A stretch of 64,000 nucleotides of DNA from Hansschlegelia beijingensis (GCF_014196425.1 NZ_JACIDR010000002.1:310001-374000); one strand, 5' to 3'. Counted from the stretch's first letter, positions 46,922-56,698 are shown. Translations and numbers: made by a program. Notes: generated from the letters alone by a model not told the origin.

Positions 46922-48268
46922 ATGAAACTGGGTTCCGTACTCCGCTGGGGAGCGCCGGCTCTGGCCGCCGGCCTGCTGATCTCGGCCGCCGCCTACGCGC
47001 AGGATCCGGCCGCGGCCGCCGCGCCTGCGCCCGCGCCGACCGTCGACAAGGGCGACGTCACCTGGATGATGACGTCCGCGATCCTTGTCCTGCTCATGAC
47101 CGTGCCTGGCCTCGCGCTGTTCTACGGCGGCCTCGTGCGCGCCAAGAACATGCTGTCGGTCCTGATGCAGGTCTCGACCATCGCCTGCGTGATGATGCTG
47201 GTGTGGGTCGTCTACGGCTACAGCCTCGCCTTCAGCGGCGGCAACGCCTTCATCGGCGACCTGTCCAAGGTGTTCCTCGCCGGCGTCACCACCGACTCGC
47301 TCGCCGACACCTTCTCCGAAGGCGTGAAGATCCCCGAATTCGTCTTCATCGCGTTCCAGATGACCTTCGCGGCCATCACGCCCGCCCTGATCATCGGCGG
47401 CTTCGCCGAGCGCATCAAGTTCTCGGCCGCGGTGGTGTTCGCCGTGCTCTGGGCCACCTTCGTGTACTTCCCCGTCGCCCACATGGTGTGGGCGTCGAAC
47501 GGCCTGATCTTCGGATGGGGCGCGCTCGACTTCGCGGGCGGCACGGTCGTGCACATCAACTCGGGCGTCGCGGCGCTGGTCGGCGCCATCGTCATCGGCA
47601 AGCGGGTCGGCTACGGCCGCGACATTCTCGCGCCGCACAACCTGCCGATGACCCTCATCGGCGCCGGCCTGCTGTGGGTCGGCTGGTTCGGCTTCAACGC
47701 CGGCTCGAACCTCGAGGCCAACGCCACGACCACGCTCGCGGTCCTCAACACCTTCGTGGCGACCGCCGCCGCGGGCGTGGCCTGGATGCTCTCCGAGTGG
47801 ATGTCCAAGGGCAAGCCGAGCATGCTGGGCCTCGCCTCCGGCATTGTCGCGGGTCTCGTCGCCATCACCCCGGCGGCCGGCCTCTCGGGCCCGATGGGCG
47901 CGATCGTTCTCGGCCTCGTCGCCGGCGTCGTCTGCTTCATCTTCTGCACGAGCGTGAAGAACGCCCTCGGCTATGACGACAGCCTCGACGTGTTCGGCAT
48001 CCACGGCGTCGGCGGCATCGTGGGCGCGATCGGCACCGGCATCGTGGTCGCTCCGGCCCTCGGCGGCGTCGGCGTGGACGACTACGCGATGGGCGGACAG
48101 GTCGTCACCCAGATCAAGGCGGTGCTCGTCACCATCGTCTGGACCGGCGTCGTCAGCTTCATCCTGTTCAAGATCGTCGACGTGCTGATCGGCCTCCGCG
48201 TGAGCCCGGAAGCCGAGCAGGAAGGTCTCGACCTCGTCTCCCATGGCGAGCGGGCCTACCACAGCTGA
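46922..48268 (+). CDS. amtB: Ammonium transporter AmtB
   Basis: 448 residues. A signal peptide (~1-24, AAAYA-QD) is followed by eleven membrane segments. MTVPGLALFYGGLVRAKN is the first. FPVAHMVWASNGLIF and FGIHGVGGIVGAIGTG carry the pore histidines. It conducts ammonium across the inner membrane and is shut by GlnK. It is followed by a strong terminator. Confidence 0.96.
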   Translation: MKLGSVLRWGAPALAAGLLISAAAYAQDPAAAAAPAPAPTVDKGDVTWMMTSAILVLLMTVPGLALFYGGLVRAKNMLSVLMQVSTIACVMMLVWVVYGYSLAFSGGNAFIGDLSKVFLAGVTTDSLADTFSEGVKIPEFVFIAFQMTFAAITPALIIGGFAERIKFSAAVVFAVLWATFVYFPVAHMVWASNGLIFGWGALDFAGGTVVHINSGVAALVGAIVIGKRVGYGRDILAPHNLPMTLIGAGLLWVGWFGFNAGSNLEANATTTLAVLNTFVATAAAGVAWMLSEWMSKGKPSMLGLASGIVAGLVAITPAAGLSGPMGAIVLGLVAGVVCFIFCTSVKNALGYDDSLDVFGIHGVGGIVGAIGTGIVVAPALGGVGVDDYAMGGQVVTQIKAVLVTIVWTGVVSFILFKIVDVLIGLRVSPEAEQEGLDLVSHGERAYHS

Positions 48269-48571
48269 GCGGACTCCCTGGGCGGCCCCCGGGCCGCCCA
48301 ACCTCAGAAGGCCCCGGCATCGCCGGGGCCTTTTTTCATTGCGCTTCAAGATCATTTCGGCTCGGACACGGGCCCCGGGCGGCCCGTCGGGCGGGCATCG
48401 GGTAAGCGGGCCTTAACCCTCTTCGGCTACCGTCCGCCTCGAGATCGGAGAAGAGCGATCAAGCGTTCACAAGGGATCGACGTCGCAGATGCGGGCATCG
48501 GGCGGAGCAGCAGGCGCGGCGGCGGCCGCCGCGGCGCCTCGGGTCTGTCGCGGTCCGGGCGGGAGCATCCG
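48269..48571. other. Intergenic region between amtB and ftsK
   Basis: 303 bp. It contains the amtB terminator at 48308-48336. The remainder, about 235 bp, should hold the ftsK promoter; only a GGGAGC ribosome-binding site just before the ftsK ATG is clear. A GGGCCCGGG-type short palindrome precedes the terminator. Confidence 0.5.
48308..48336 (+). terminator. Intrinsic terminator after amtB
   Basis: An 11-bp stem (AAGGCCCCGGC / GCCGGGGCCTT) with a 3-base loop is followed by six T. It ends the glnK-amtB transcript. Confidence 0.92.
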
Positions 48572-51163
48572 ATGACCCTGCGCGCGATCAGGACGCGCCC
48601 GCGCGGCTTCCAGCCGGTGGCGATGCTCCCGGACGGCATGCGCGCCATGCTGCTGCGGCGCGCCACCGAACTCGGCGGCCTGTCGCTCGTCGCGCTCGCG
48701 GCGCTGTGCGGCGTCGCGCTCGCCACCTGGTCGGTGCAGGACCCGAGCCTGAGCCACGCCACCGACGGCCCGGTCCATAATCTTCTCGGCCCCGCGGGCG
48801 CGATCGTCGCGGACCTGCTGACCCAGCTGTTCGGCCTCGCGGCCGCGGCCTTCGTGCTGCCGATCGGCGTGTGGGGCTGGACCCTGCTGACCCGCCGCGT
48901 GGTCCAGGGCGAGAGGCTGAAGCTCATCTCCTGGGCGCTCGGCTCGGTGCTGCTGGCGGGCCTCGCCGGCCTGATCCCCGCGCCGGCCTCCTGGCCCGTG
49001 CCCACCGGGCTCGGCGGCTGTCTCGGCGACCTGTTCTCGGTGGTCGCGAACGCGGTCGGCCTCGGCTCCGGCCTCGGCCGCATCGCGGCCGCCGGCGCGC
49101 TCGGCGTCGCGGGCGCCGTCGCGCTGGCGCTCGCGATGGGCGCGATCGCGCCGAGCCCCGGCGCCTTCGCGGACGACGCGGACGAGGACGCGCCCCGGCG
49201 CGAGCCCGCGGTGGCGCCCGGCCGCCGGCCGGAGCCTGAGGCGGACGCGTTCGAGGAGGAGGACGAGGACGACCGCCGGCTGGTCTCGCTCGGGCTGGTG
49301 GCGCATTGGGCGCTGTCGGCGCGCGCCGCGCTGGGGCGGGCGCTGTCGCGCGGCGGCTCCCGGCGCGAGGACGACGAGCGCGCGCTGTCGCGCATTCTCG
49401 CCCGCGCGAGCCGCGACCCTGAGGATTTCACCGCGCCGCGGCGCGAGCCGGAGTTCAGCGCCGGCGACGTCGGGCTCGACGGCGCTCCGGTGCTGCGGGC
49501 CAGCCCGCGACCGTCCTATGACGGCGAGGAGCCCGGGCCCCTGAAGCCGGCGCGCATCGCGCCGCCCGCCGGCCCCGTCCGGCCCGGCCGCCGCGCGGTC
49601 CGCGAGGCGCAGCCCTCCCTCCTCGACCGCGACGACTACGAGCTTCCGCCGCTCGCGCTGCTGGCCGAGTCCCGCAAGGGCGCAGGCCCGGTCATCAGCC
49701 AGGACGCGCTCGAGCAGAACGCGCGGCTGCTCGAAGGCGTGCTCGAGGATTACGGCGTCCGCGGCAAGATCGGCAATGTGCGGCCCGGCCCGGTCGTCAC
49801 GCTCTACGAGCTGGAGCCTGCGCCCGGCATCAAGTCGTCGCGCGTCATCGGGCTGGCCGACGACATCGCCCGCTCGATGAGCGCGGTCGCGGCGCGCGTC
49901 GCCGTCATCCCCGGCCGCAACGCGATCGGCATCGAGCTGCCGAACGCCCGGCGCGAGACGGTCTATCTGCGCGAGCTGCTGGCCTCGGCCGACTTCGAGA
50001 AGGCCAAGATGCGGCTGCCGCTCTGCCTCGGAAAGACGATCGGCGGCGAGCCGGTGATCGCCGAGCTCGCCCGCATGCCGCATCTGCTGATCGCCGGCAC
50101 CACCGGCTCGGGCAAGTCGGTCGCCATCAACACCATGATCCTGTCGCTGCTCTACCGGCTGAAGCCCGAAGAGTGCCGGCTGATCATGATCGACCCGAAG
50201 ATGCTGGAGCTCTCGGTCTATGACGAGATCCCCCATCTGCTGACGCCCGTCGTGACCGACCCCCGGAAGGCGGTGGTCGCGCTCAAATGGGCGGTCCGCG
50301 AGATGGAGGACCGCTACAAGAAGATGTCGAAGCTCGGCGTCCGCAACATCGACGGCTTCAACGCCCGCGCCGAACAGGCGCTCGCCAAGGGCGAGGCCAT
50401 CACCCGCACCGTGCAGACCGGCTTCGACCGCGAGACCGGCGAGGCGATCTACGAGCAGGAGGTGATGGAGATCGGGAAGCTCCCGTACATCGTCATCATC
50501 GTCGACGAGATGGCCGACCTGATGATGGTCGCGGGCAAGGAGATCGAGGGCGCGATCCAGCGGCTCGCCCAGATGGCGCGCGCGGCCGGCATCCATATCG
50601 TGATGGCGACCCAGCGCCCGTCGGTCGACGTCATCACCGGCACCATCAAGGCGAACTTCCCGACCCGCATCTCCTTCCAGGTCACCAGCAAGATCGACAG
50701 CCGCACCATCCTCGGCGAGATGGGCGCCGAGCAGCTGCTCGGTCAGGGCGACATGCTGCACATGCAGGGCGGCGGCCGCATCAGCCGCGTGCACGGCCCG
50801 TTCTGCTCCGACGCCGAGGTCGAGGCGGTCGTGCAGCACCTGAAGCGCCAGGGACGGCCGGACTATCTGGATTCGGTGCTGGCCGAGGACGACGAGACCG
50901 GCGCCGGGGATGACGGCGCGGTGTTCGACAAGGGCTCGTTCGGCGACGAGAGCGCGGACGTGTACGACCAGGCCGTCGCGATCGTGCTGCGCGACAAGAA
51001 GTGCTCGACCTCCTACATCCAGCGCCGGCTGCAGATCGGCTACAACCGCGCAGCCTCTCTGGTCGAACGCATGGAGAAGGAAGGCGTGGTGGGCCCGGCG
51101 AACCACGCCGGCAAGCGCGAGATCCTGCTCGCGACCCATGACGCCGACGACGACGCGGCGTGA
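48572..51163 (+). CDS. ftsK: DNA translocase FtsK
   Basis: 863 residues. Four hydrophobic segments (~35-190) anchor it at the division site. A long Arg/Pro/acidic linker (~200-390) follows. The motor domain has Walker A GTTGSGKS at 509-516, [20 protein letters not shown] as Walker B, and the C-terminal gamma winged helix ([19 protein letters not shown]). It pumps DNA during terminus segregation and activates XerCD. GGGAGC precedes the ATG. It ends 3 bp from a convergent AAA ATPase gene. Confidence 0.96.
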   Translation: MTLRAIRTRPRGFQPVAMLPDGMRAMLLRRATELGGLSLVALAALCGVALATWSVQDPSLSHATDGPVHNLLGPAGAIVADLLTQLFGLAAAAFVLPIGVWGWTLLTRRVVQGERLKLISWALGSVLLAGLAGLIPAPASWPVPTGLGGCLGDLFSVVANAVGLGSGLGRIAAAGALGVAGAVALALAMGAIAPSPGAFADDADEDAPRREPAVAPGRRPEPEADAFEEEDEDDRRLVSLGLVAHWALSARAALGRALSRGGSRREDDERALSRILARASRDPEDFTAPRREPEFSAGDVGLDGAPVLRASPRPSYDGEEPGPLKPARIAPPAGPVRPGRRAVREAQPSLLDRDDYELPPLALLAESRKGAGPVISQDALEQNARLLEGVLEDYGVRGKIGNVRPGPVVTLYELEPAPGIKSSRVIGLADDIARSMSAVAARVAVIPGRNAIGIELPNARRETVYLRELLASADFEKAKMRLPLCLGKTIGGEPVIAELARMPHLLIAGTTGSGKSVAINTMILSLLYRLKPEECRLIMIDPKMLELSVYDEIPHLLTPVVTDPRKAVVALKWAVREMEDRYKKMSKLGVRNIDGFNARAEQALAKGEAITRTVQTGFDRETGEAIYEQEVMEIGKLPYIVIIVDEMADLMMVAGKEIEGAIQRLAQMARAAGIHIVMATQRPSVDVITGTIKANFPTRISFQVTSKIDSRTILGEMGAEQLLGQGDMLHMQGGGRISRVHGPFCSDAEVEAVVQHLKRQGRPDYLDSVLAEDDETGAGDDGAVFDKGSFGDESADVYDQAVAIVLRDKKCSTSYIQRRLQIGYNRAASLVERMEKEGVVGPANHAGKREILLATHDADDDAA

Positions 51164-51166
51164 GAA

Positions 51167-51916
51167 TCAGTCCTCGGAGAGCAGACGGCTGACCACGCTC
51201 TCCGGGTCTCCCAGGAAGCGGCGGTAGAGCCGGACGTGACCGAGCTCCTGATAGCTGCGGCGCGCGGCGCCCTCTTCGGTGAGCTCGTAGATCAGCGCGT
51301 TGGGCAGCGCCATCAGCAGCGGCGAGTGGGTCGCCAGCACGAAGCGCGCGCCCTGCTGGACGAGTTGCACGATGCGGGCGATGACCTCGAGCTGGGTCTC
51401 GGGCGCCAGCGCCGCCTCCGGCTCGTCGAGCAAATAGAGCCCGCGGGCGCCGAACCGCTCGTTGAGCAGCCGCATCACGGCCTGGCCGTGCGACATCTCG
51501 TGGAGATCGCCGCCGTAGCGCCCGGCGAGTTCGAGCCTGCGGATCTCGGTCGCCAGGATGTGGAAGGCGTCGGCCCGGTAGAAGTAGCGGTCGGTCTTCG
51601 ACGGTATCCGGCGCACGAGCCGCGTGACCTTGTGGAGCGGCGAGAGCGTCTGCGCGGTGTCGAAGGTGAAGTTCGGCGAGCCGCCTTCCGGGTTGCAGCC
51701 GAGATGGGCGGCGATCGCCTCGATCAGCGTCGACTTTCCAGAACCGTTCGGGCCGACGAACAGCACGATGGGCGCGTCGAGGTCGAGCTCCTGCAGCCGG
51801 GCGATCGCGGGAAGGTTGTACGGGTAGGCGTCGGGGTCCTCGACCCTCGCCCACTCCATGCGCAACGAGATCAACACTTCCGGCGCTCCACCTGGGCCCC
51901 CACGTGAAATCGCCAT
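51167..51916 (-). CDS. AAA-family ATPase (OLD/RecF-like, substrate unknown)
   Basis: 249 residues. Walker A is VGPNGSGKSTLIEAI (~residues 54-68), LYLLDEPEAAL is Walker B and the ABC-like signature is EMSHGQAVMRLLNERF. THSPLLMALPNALIYELTEEG closes it. It is a compact predicted ATPase without a nuclease domain, of a type often found singly. Some relatives act in phage defence, but nothing here shows that. It lies on the opposite strand between ftsK and lolA. A shorter start at 51859 (MEWARVEDPD) is possible. Confidence 0.85.
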   Translation of the reverse strand: MAISRGGPGGAPEVLISLRMEWARVEDPDAYPYNLPAIARLQELDLDAPIVLFVGPNGSGKSTLIEAIAAHLGCNPEGGSPNFTFDTAQTLSPLHKVTRLVRRIPSKTDRYFYRADAFHILATEIRRLELAGRYGGDLHEMSHGQAVMRLLNERFGARGLYLLDEPEAALAPETQLEVIARIVQLVQQGARFVLATHSPLLMALPNALIYELTEEGAARRSYQELGHVRLYRRFLGDPESVVSRLLSED

Positions 51917-51984
51917 GAACGGACCCTAAGTCCGGGACCATGTCGAGCCGATCTCCCGCCATTCACTGCAGGACGCCCTTTCAG

Positions 51985-52668
51985 ATGCTCCGTCTCCGCC
52001 CGCTTGCCGGCCTCCTCCTCCTGACCGCCGCGCTCGCGGCCGCGCCGGCCGCCGCCGAGCCGCTGTTCGGCGGCCTGTTCGGAGGCAAGAAGAAGGGCGT
52101 GCCGGTCACCCAGCTCGATCCGGCGCAGCGCGCCACGCTTCAGCGCGTCAACGGCTATTTCAATTCGCTCCAGGACATCACGGCGAACTTCGAGCAGACC
52201 GGCCCCGACGGCTCCCGCTCCGTCGGCAAGCTCTATCTGTCCCGGCCCGGCAAGATCCGCTTCCAGTACGCGCCGCCGAGCCCGCTCGAGATCGTCTCGA
52301 ACGGCAGCTCGGTGATCGTCAAGAACCGCCGGCTCGCCACCCAGGAGCTGTGGCCGCTCAGCCAGACGCCGCTGCGCTTCCTGCTCGAGGACAAGATCGA
52401 CCTGCTGAAGGACGCCAACGTCAAGGCGGTCTACCAGGAGCCCGAGATGGTCTCCGTGGTGCTGGAGGAGAAGAACGCGATCGGCGGCAAGGCGCAGATC
52501 CAGCTGCTGTTCAGCGGGCAGAATTACGAGCTGAAGCAGTGGACGGTGACGGACGCGCAAGGCATGGACACCTCGGTCGTGCTGTCGGACATGACCCGCG
52601 TCGCGAAGCTCGACCAGAACCTGTTCAAGATCGTTCAGCCGCGCTGGCCGAGCCAGGGGCGGCCCTGA
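51985..52668 (+). CDS. lolA: Outer-membrane lipoprotein carrier LolA
   Basis: About 227 residues. A signal peptide (~1-25, LAAAPAAAEP) is followed by a LolA-type beta-sheet: YFNSLQDITANFEQTGPDGS, GKLYLSRPGKIRFQYAPPSP and DAQGMDTSVVLSDM. It carries lipoproteins from LolCDE across the periplasm. A GCAGGACG site precedes the ATG at 51985. Being near ftsK and xth is the usual Rhizobiales order, here with an AAA ATPase between ftsK and lolA. Confidence 0.93.
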   Translation: MLRLRPLAGLLLLTAALAAAPAAAEPLFGGLFGGKKKGVPVTQLDPAQRATLQRVNGYFNSLQDITANFEQTGPDGSRSVGKLYLSRPGKIRFQYAPPSPLEIVSNGSSVIVKNRRLATQELWPLSQTPLRFLLEDKIDLLKDANVKAVYQEPEMVSVVLEEKNAIGGKAQIQLLFSGQNYELKQWTVTDAQGMDTSVVLSDMTRVAKLDQNLFKIVQPRWPSQGRP

Positions 52669-52976
52669 CGAACGTCTCGCGCGCGCTCACGCAGTCGTGC
52701 GCTTGAACTCCCGCGCGCGACCCCCCATCTCGGATTGCGAGCGAGGCGTCGCCAAACAGGCTGCGTTCCCCCGTCGCGGCCTTGGCCAAGGCGCCTCGTT
52801 TCCGCCGTTCCTCCGATCGGCGGAGCGCCCAGCGCGCGGACGCCCGGCCTTTCCCCCCGGAGGCCGGGCGTCTTGCGTTCCGGGCATGGCTGTCTTGGCT
52901 TCTCGCCCCGACGGCTTCCCCGGCGGCGCTGATCCGCGCTAGAGCGAGCGGCCTGCCCTCTCCTCCCCGGTCGCCA
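52669..52976. other. Intergenic region between lolA and xth
   Basis: 308 bp. It holds a hairpin at 52839-52875 and a smaller CTCCG/CGGAG one near 52810-52825. Both strands have open Arg/Pro/Gly-rich frames without ribosome-binding sites, so no gene is called. The composition looks like a possible dispersed non-coding repeat. Confidence 0.45.
52839..52875 (+). terminator. Hairpin, possible weak terminator after lolA
   Basis: A 12-bp stem, GACGCCCGGCCT / AGGCCGGGCGTC, with a 10-base loop, followed by only TT-G. It is the only terminator-like structure between lolA and xth. The weak T-run lowers confidence. Confidence 0.5.
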
Positions 52977-53780
52977 ATGCCTGTCCGTCTCGCCACCTGG
53001 AACATCAATTCCGTGCGCCTGCGCATCGGCCTCGTGGCGAAGCTCGTCGACGAGCATGCGCCCGACGTCCTGTGCCTGCAGGAAACCAAATGCGCCGACG
53101 ACTGCTTCCCGCTGAGCGCGGTGCGCAAGCTCGGCTATGAGCACGTCGCGATCCACGGCCAGAAGGGCTACCACGGCGTGGCGACCTTCTCCCGCTTCCC
53201 GTTCGCCGAGACTGTCCGGGAGCGCTGGGCGGACAAGGACGACGCCCGCCACCTCGCCACCACCTTCGCCGACGGGCCGCTCGCCGGGGTGACGCTGCAC
53301 AATTTCTACGTGCCCGCAGGCGGCGACGAGCCGGACCCGGCCATCAACCCGAAATTCGCGCACAAGCTGCAGTTCCTCGACGAGCTGACGCAGTGGTCCG
53401 GCCGCATCGCCGCGACCGGCGCACGCATCATGGTCGGCGACCTCAACGTGGCGCCGCATGAGAGCGACGTCTGGAGCCACAAGCAGCTGCTTCGCGTGGT
53501 CAGCCACACGCCGGTCGAGACCGAGGGGATGAACCGGATGCAGGCGGCCGGGCGCTGGGTCGACCTTGTCCGCCGGCGCACGCCGCACCCCGAAAAACTG
53601 TTCTCGTGGTGGAGCTACCGGGCGGCGGACTGGCAGGCCTCGGACCGCGGCCGGCGCCTCGATCACGTCTGGGGCAGCGCCGACGTCGCGGACCGGTTGA
53701 TCGACGTGCGGACGGTGCGGGAAGCCCGCGGCTGGGAGCGGCCCTCGGACCACGTCCCGGTCGTGGTCACGATCGCCTGA
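52977..53780 (+). CDS. xth: Exodeoxyribonuclease III
   Basis: 267 residues. LATWNINSVRLRI, CLQETKCADDCFP, GDLNVAPHESDVW, RLDHVWGSADV and PSDHVPVVV are the AP endonuclease/exonuclease III motifs with the metal ligands. It repairs abasic sites and trims 3' ends. The ATG at 52977 is the family start. It ends 6 bp from the convergent cNMP gene. Confidence 0.95.
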   Translation: MPVRLATWNINSVRLRIGLVAKLVDEHAPDVLCLQETKCADDCFPLSAVRKLGYEHVAIHGQKGYHGVATFSRFPFAETVRERWADKDDARHLATTFADGPLAGVTLHNFYVPAGGDEPDPAINPKFAHKLQFLDELTQWSGRIAATGARIMVGDLNVAPHESDVWSHKQLLRVVSHTPVETEGMNRMQAAGRWVDLVRRRTPHPEKLFSWWSYRAADWQASDRGRRLDHVWGSADVADRLIDVRTVREARGWERPSDHVPVVVTIA

Positions 53781-53786
53781 CGCGGG

Positions 53787-54230
53787 CTATCTCCGCAGCA
53801 GCGCCTCGACGGATCTGAGCTCGGCGATATCGGCCTGCACGCGCGCCGCAAGCCGGCCGTGCAGCTTCCGGGCGAGGTCCGGATACTCGTCGAACAGGCG
53901 CGAAAACAGCCCGCGCGCGATCCTCAGGACCTCGGAGGGTTCCTGAGCGGTGGCGGTCGCGGGCCTTGTGGTGTCGCAGATCAGCGCGAGCTCGCCGAGC
54001 AGCGCGCCGGAGCCGACCGCACGCTCGGGGCCGCCCGCGCGCGCCACGGTAAGCGCGCCCGAGACCACCACGAACCCGGAATCCGCCGCCTCGCCCTCGC
54101 GAAACAGCACGTCGCCCGCGCCGAGGCGCAGCCGGTCGGCCGAGAACGCGACCAGCCGCAACGCGTCACGCCCGAGTTCGTCGAACAGCGGCGTCTTGCC
54201 CAGCGTCCGGATGTCGTCCTCGAGCGCCAC
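53787..54230 (-). CDS. Single cyclic-nucleotide-binding-domain protein
   Basis: 147 residues. It is a lone cNMP-binding fold: TPLFDELGRDALRLVAF, GDVLFREGEAADSGFVVVSG, GSGALLGELALICDTTRPAT (phosphate-binding cassette). There is no helix-turn-helix, so it cannot act as a Crp-type DNA binder. It may regulate a partner protein. It starts with GTG and is downstream of the OmpR-type regulator by ~31 bp. Confidence 0.85.
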   Translation of the reverse strand: MALEDDIRTLGKTPLFDELGRDALRLVAFSADRLRLGAGDVLFREGEAADSGFVVVSGALTVARAGGPERAVGSGALLGELALICDTTRPATATAQEPSEVLRIARGLFSRLFDEYPDLARKLHGRLAARVQADIAELRSVEALLRR

Positions 54231-54261
54231 GCACCCCCGCCTTCGCCATTGCTACGCCGCC

Positions 54262-54948
54262 CTATGGGACGAGCTTGTAGCCACCTGCCTCCGTGACCAG
54301 CAGACGCGCATTGGACGGATCGGCCTCGATCTTCTGGCGAAGTCGATAGACGTGCGTCTCGAGCGTGTGAGTCGTCACGCCCGAATTATACCCCCACACT
54401 TCCTGAAGAAGCGTTTCGCGCCCGACCACGGACGAGCCGGCGCGGTACAGATACCGCAGGATCGCCGTCTCCTTCTCGGTGAGGCGGATCTTGGCGTTCT
54501 TCTCGGTCAGCAGCATCTTCGCGCCGGGCCGGAACGTATAGGGCCCGATCGAGAAGATCGCGTCCTCGCTCGCCTCGTGGCTGCGCAGCTGCGCCCGGAC
54601 GCGCGCCAGCAGCACCGCGAACCGCACCGGCTTGGCGACGTAGTCGTTGGCGCCCGCCTCGAGCCCGAGGATCGTGTCGGAATCCGAATCCTGCCCGGTC
54701 AGCATGATCACCGGCCCGCGGAAGCCGTTGCGGCGCATGATCCTGACCGCCTCGCGGCCGTCCATGTCCGGCAGGCCGACATCCATCAGCACGAGGTCGA
54801 CGTGATCGGTCTTGACCGCTTCGACGCCCTCGGACGCGGTGGCTGCCTGGGAGGCCTCGAATTCCTCGTGAAGGTCGAGCTGCTCGGCGAGTTCGGTGCG
54901 GAGGTCGGCGTCGTCTTCGACGAGAAGGATCTTGCGCTTCGTGGGCAT
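54262..54948 (-). CDS. OmpR-family response regulator
   Basis: 228 residues. Receiver domain ~1-120 with D56 in DLVLMDVGLPDMDG and K near VAKPVRFAVLL. The winged helix (~130-228) has LTEKETAILRYLYRAGSSVV and THTLETHVYRLRQKIE. It is a phosphorylation-controlled DNA-binding regulator. No kinase gene is adjacent, so the partner is unknown. It probably forms an operon with the cNMP-binding gene downstream. It is divergent from the L,D-transpeptidase gene. Confidence 0.92.
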   Translation of the reverse strand: MPTKRKILLVEDDADLRTELAEQLDLHEEFEASQAATASEGVEAVKTDHVDLVLMDVGLPDMDGREAVRIMRRNGFRGPVIMLTGQDSDSDTILGLEAGANDYVAKPVRFAVLLARVRAQLRSHEASEDAIFSIGPYTFRPGAKMLLTEKNAKIRLTEKETAILRYLYRAGSSVVGRETLLQEVWGYNSGVTTHTLETHVYRLRQKIEADPSNARLLVTEAGGYKLVP

Positions 54949-55072
54949 TCAGCAATCTCTGAGGGTCAAGCCGTCAAGACGGCGCAGGCGCCTTTCAAGT
55001 AGGGCGCCGTTCCCTCATTCCGCAAGTCAGAGACGCAATTTGGCCAATCGTCGCGCCTGCAAGAAGCGTGTT

Positions 55073-55621
55073 TTGAACGCGGTCCGGGTGTTGCAATCGC
55101 CCGGCGATCGCGGCGGAGGACGGCTTCTGGCGGGCCCGCTCACGCTTCGGTGTGCGCTCGGCCCGGCCGGGATCGTGACGCGCAAGCGCGAGGGCGACGG
55201 CGCGACCCCGCGCGCCGACCTGCCGCTCCGCAGGGTGTGGCGGCGCGCCGACCGCGGCCCCCGGCCGGCGACCGCGCTCGCGGTGCGGACCACGCGGCCG
55301 GACGACGGCTGGTGCGACGCGCCGGAGAGCCCGTGCTACAACCGCCCGGTCCGGTCGCCCTTCCGGGCGTCGCACGAGCGAATGTGGCGCGAGGACGGCC
55401 TCTACGATCTGGTGGTCGAGCTCGGCTGGAACGACCGGCCGCCGCGTCCGGGCCGCGGCAGCGCGATCTTCATGCACGCCGCCCGGCCGGGCTTCGCCCC
55501 GACCGCCGGCTGCGTGGCGCTCGCGCCGGCCGCGCTGCGCCGGCTGATCGCGCGGCTCGGGCCGCAAACCCTGCTGCGGATCGGACCGCGGCCGCGTAAG
55601 CTGCGGCGCGATCGCGCTTAA
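55073..55621 (+). CDS. L,D-transpeptidase (YkuD) family protein
   Basis: About 182 residues. The YkuD active site is ...IFMHAARPGFAPTAGCVAL, with the histidine and catalytic cysteine in the HxxxxxxxxTxGCV spacing. KREGDGATPRADLPLRRVW is also typical of these proteins. No signal peptide is visible with this start, TTG at 55073; other starts (GTG 55088, or farther upstream) are possible. It may crosslink peptidoglycan or attach proteins to it, if exported. Confidence 0.8.
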   Translation: MNAVRVLQSPGDRGGGRLLAGPLTLRCALGPAGIVTRKREGDGATPRADLPLRRVWRRADRGPRPATALAVRTTRPDDGWCDAPESPCYNRPVRSPFRASHERMWREDGLYDLVVELGWNDRPPRPGRGSAIFMHAARPGFAPTAGCVALAPAALRRLIARLGPQTLLRIGPRPRKLRRDRA

Positions 55622-55776
55622 TACTTCCTGATCAGCCGGCTGCTCTGACGAAGATGTCAGCAATCGCCGACCCTCGCGAACTTGTGCGAGCGGCCGCGAT
55701 CCCCATATCCTTCGTGCCCAAAGGGACCGCCGCGCCGCGGCGGCCGCGACGGGACAATTCGCGAGGATTGCAGACG

Positions 55777-56562
55777 ATGTCCGACTTTAACCGCAACGCT
55801 TACGGCCGAGCCGGCTTCGGCGGGGTCGCTGCGCCGAGCGCTGCGATCGACCCGGGCCTCCGGTCCTACATGCTGAGCGTCTACAACTACATGTCGCTCG
55901 GCCTCGCCATCACGGGCTTCGCCGCGATCGGCGCCTTCATGATGGCCGTGACGAGCGATCCCGCCTCCGCGGTCGCCACCGCGCGCGGCATGCACCTGAC
56001 CCAGTTCGGCTACGCGCTGTTCGCGAGCCCGCTGAAGTGGGTGGTGCTGCTCGCTCCGCTCGGCATGGTGTTCTTCCTCTCCGCGCGCATCCACAAGATG
56101 AGCGCGGCGGGCGGCCAGATCGCGTTCTACGTATTCGCCGGCCTGATGGGCCTCTCGCTGTCGTCGATCTTCCTGGTCTACACCGGGGCGTCGATCGGGC
56201 GGGTGTTCTTCATCACCGCGGCGGCGTTCGGCGCGCTCAGCCTGTGGGGCTACACCACGAAGCGCGACCTGACCGGCATGGGCTCGTTCCTGGTGATGGG
56301 CCTGTTCGGCATCATCATCGCCAGCCTGGTGAACATCTTCCTCGGCTCGAGCATGGTGCAGTTCGTCGTGTCGGTGCTCGGCGTGCTGATCTTCTCGGGT
56401 CTGACCGCCTACGACACGCAGCGCATCAAGGAGATGTATTACGAGCTCGACGACAGCGACACGATGAGCCGCAAGGCCATCCTCGGCGCGCTGTCGCTCT
56501 ACCTCGACTTCATCAACCTGTTCACGATGCTGCTGTCGCTGTTCGGCAGCAACCGCGAGTAA
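55777..56562 (+). CDS. Bax1-inhibitor/YccA family membrane protein
   Basis: 261 residues with seven hydrophobic segments. YNYMSLGLAITGFAAIGAFM is the first. FSGLTAYDTQRIKEMYYE and LYLDFINLFTMLLSLFG at the end are the strongest BI-1 family blocks. In bacteria these are inner-membrane proteins linked with FtsH (YccA) or calcium leak. The ATG at 55777 is chosen. A terminator follows 36 bp after the stop. Confidence 0.93.
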   Translation: MSDFNRNAYGRAGFGGVAAPSAAIDPGLRSYMLSVYNYMSLGLAITGFAAIGAFMMAVTSDPASAVATARGMHLTQFGYALFASPLKWVVLLAPLGMVFFLSARIHKMSAAGGQIAFYVFAGLMGLSLSSIFLVYTGASIGRVFFITAAAFGALSLWGYTTKRDLTGMGSFLVMGLFGIIIASLVNIFLGSSMVQFVVSVLGVLIFSGLTAYDTQRIKEMYYELDDSDTMSRKAILGALSLYLDFINLFTMLLSLFGSNRE

Positions 56563-56598
56563 GCCAAGCCTTCCGGCCCCGGCCGGACGGACGGAACC

Positions 56599-56629
56599 AA
56601 GGCCCCGGCGGAGACGTCGGGGCCTTTTT
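56599..56629 (+). terminator. Intrinsic terminator after the Bax1-inhibitor-like gene
   Basis: AAGGCCCCG and CGGGGCCTT arms with a 10-base loop, followed by a T-run (TTTTTC). The 9-bp GC-rich stem makes it a good terminator. Confidence 0.85.
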
Positions 56630-56698
56630 CATGTCGGCCGCTTGCGTCCCGCCCGGGAGGCTGCATCTTCCGGCGCGACAGGACTGCAGGAGGCCGCC

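Noticed and set aside
48467-51139. 890-codon open frame antisense to ftsK
   Set aside because: It covers the ftsK coding sequence and has no recognisable motif.
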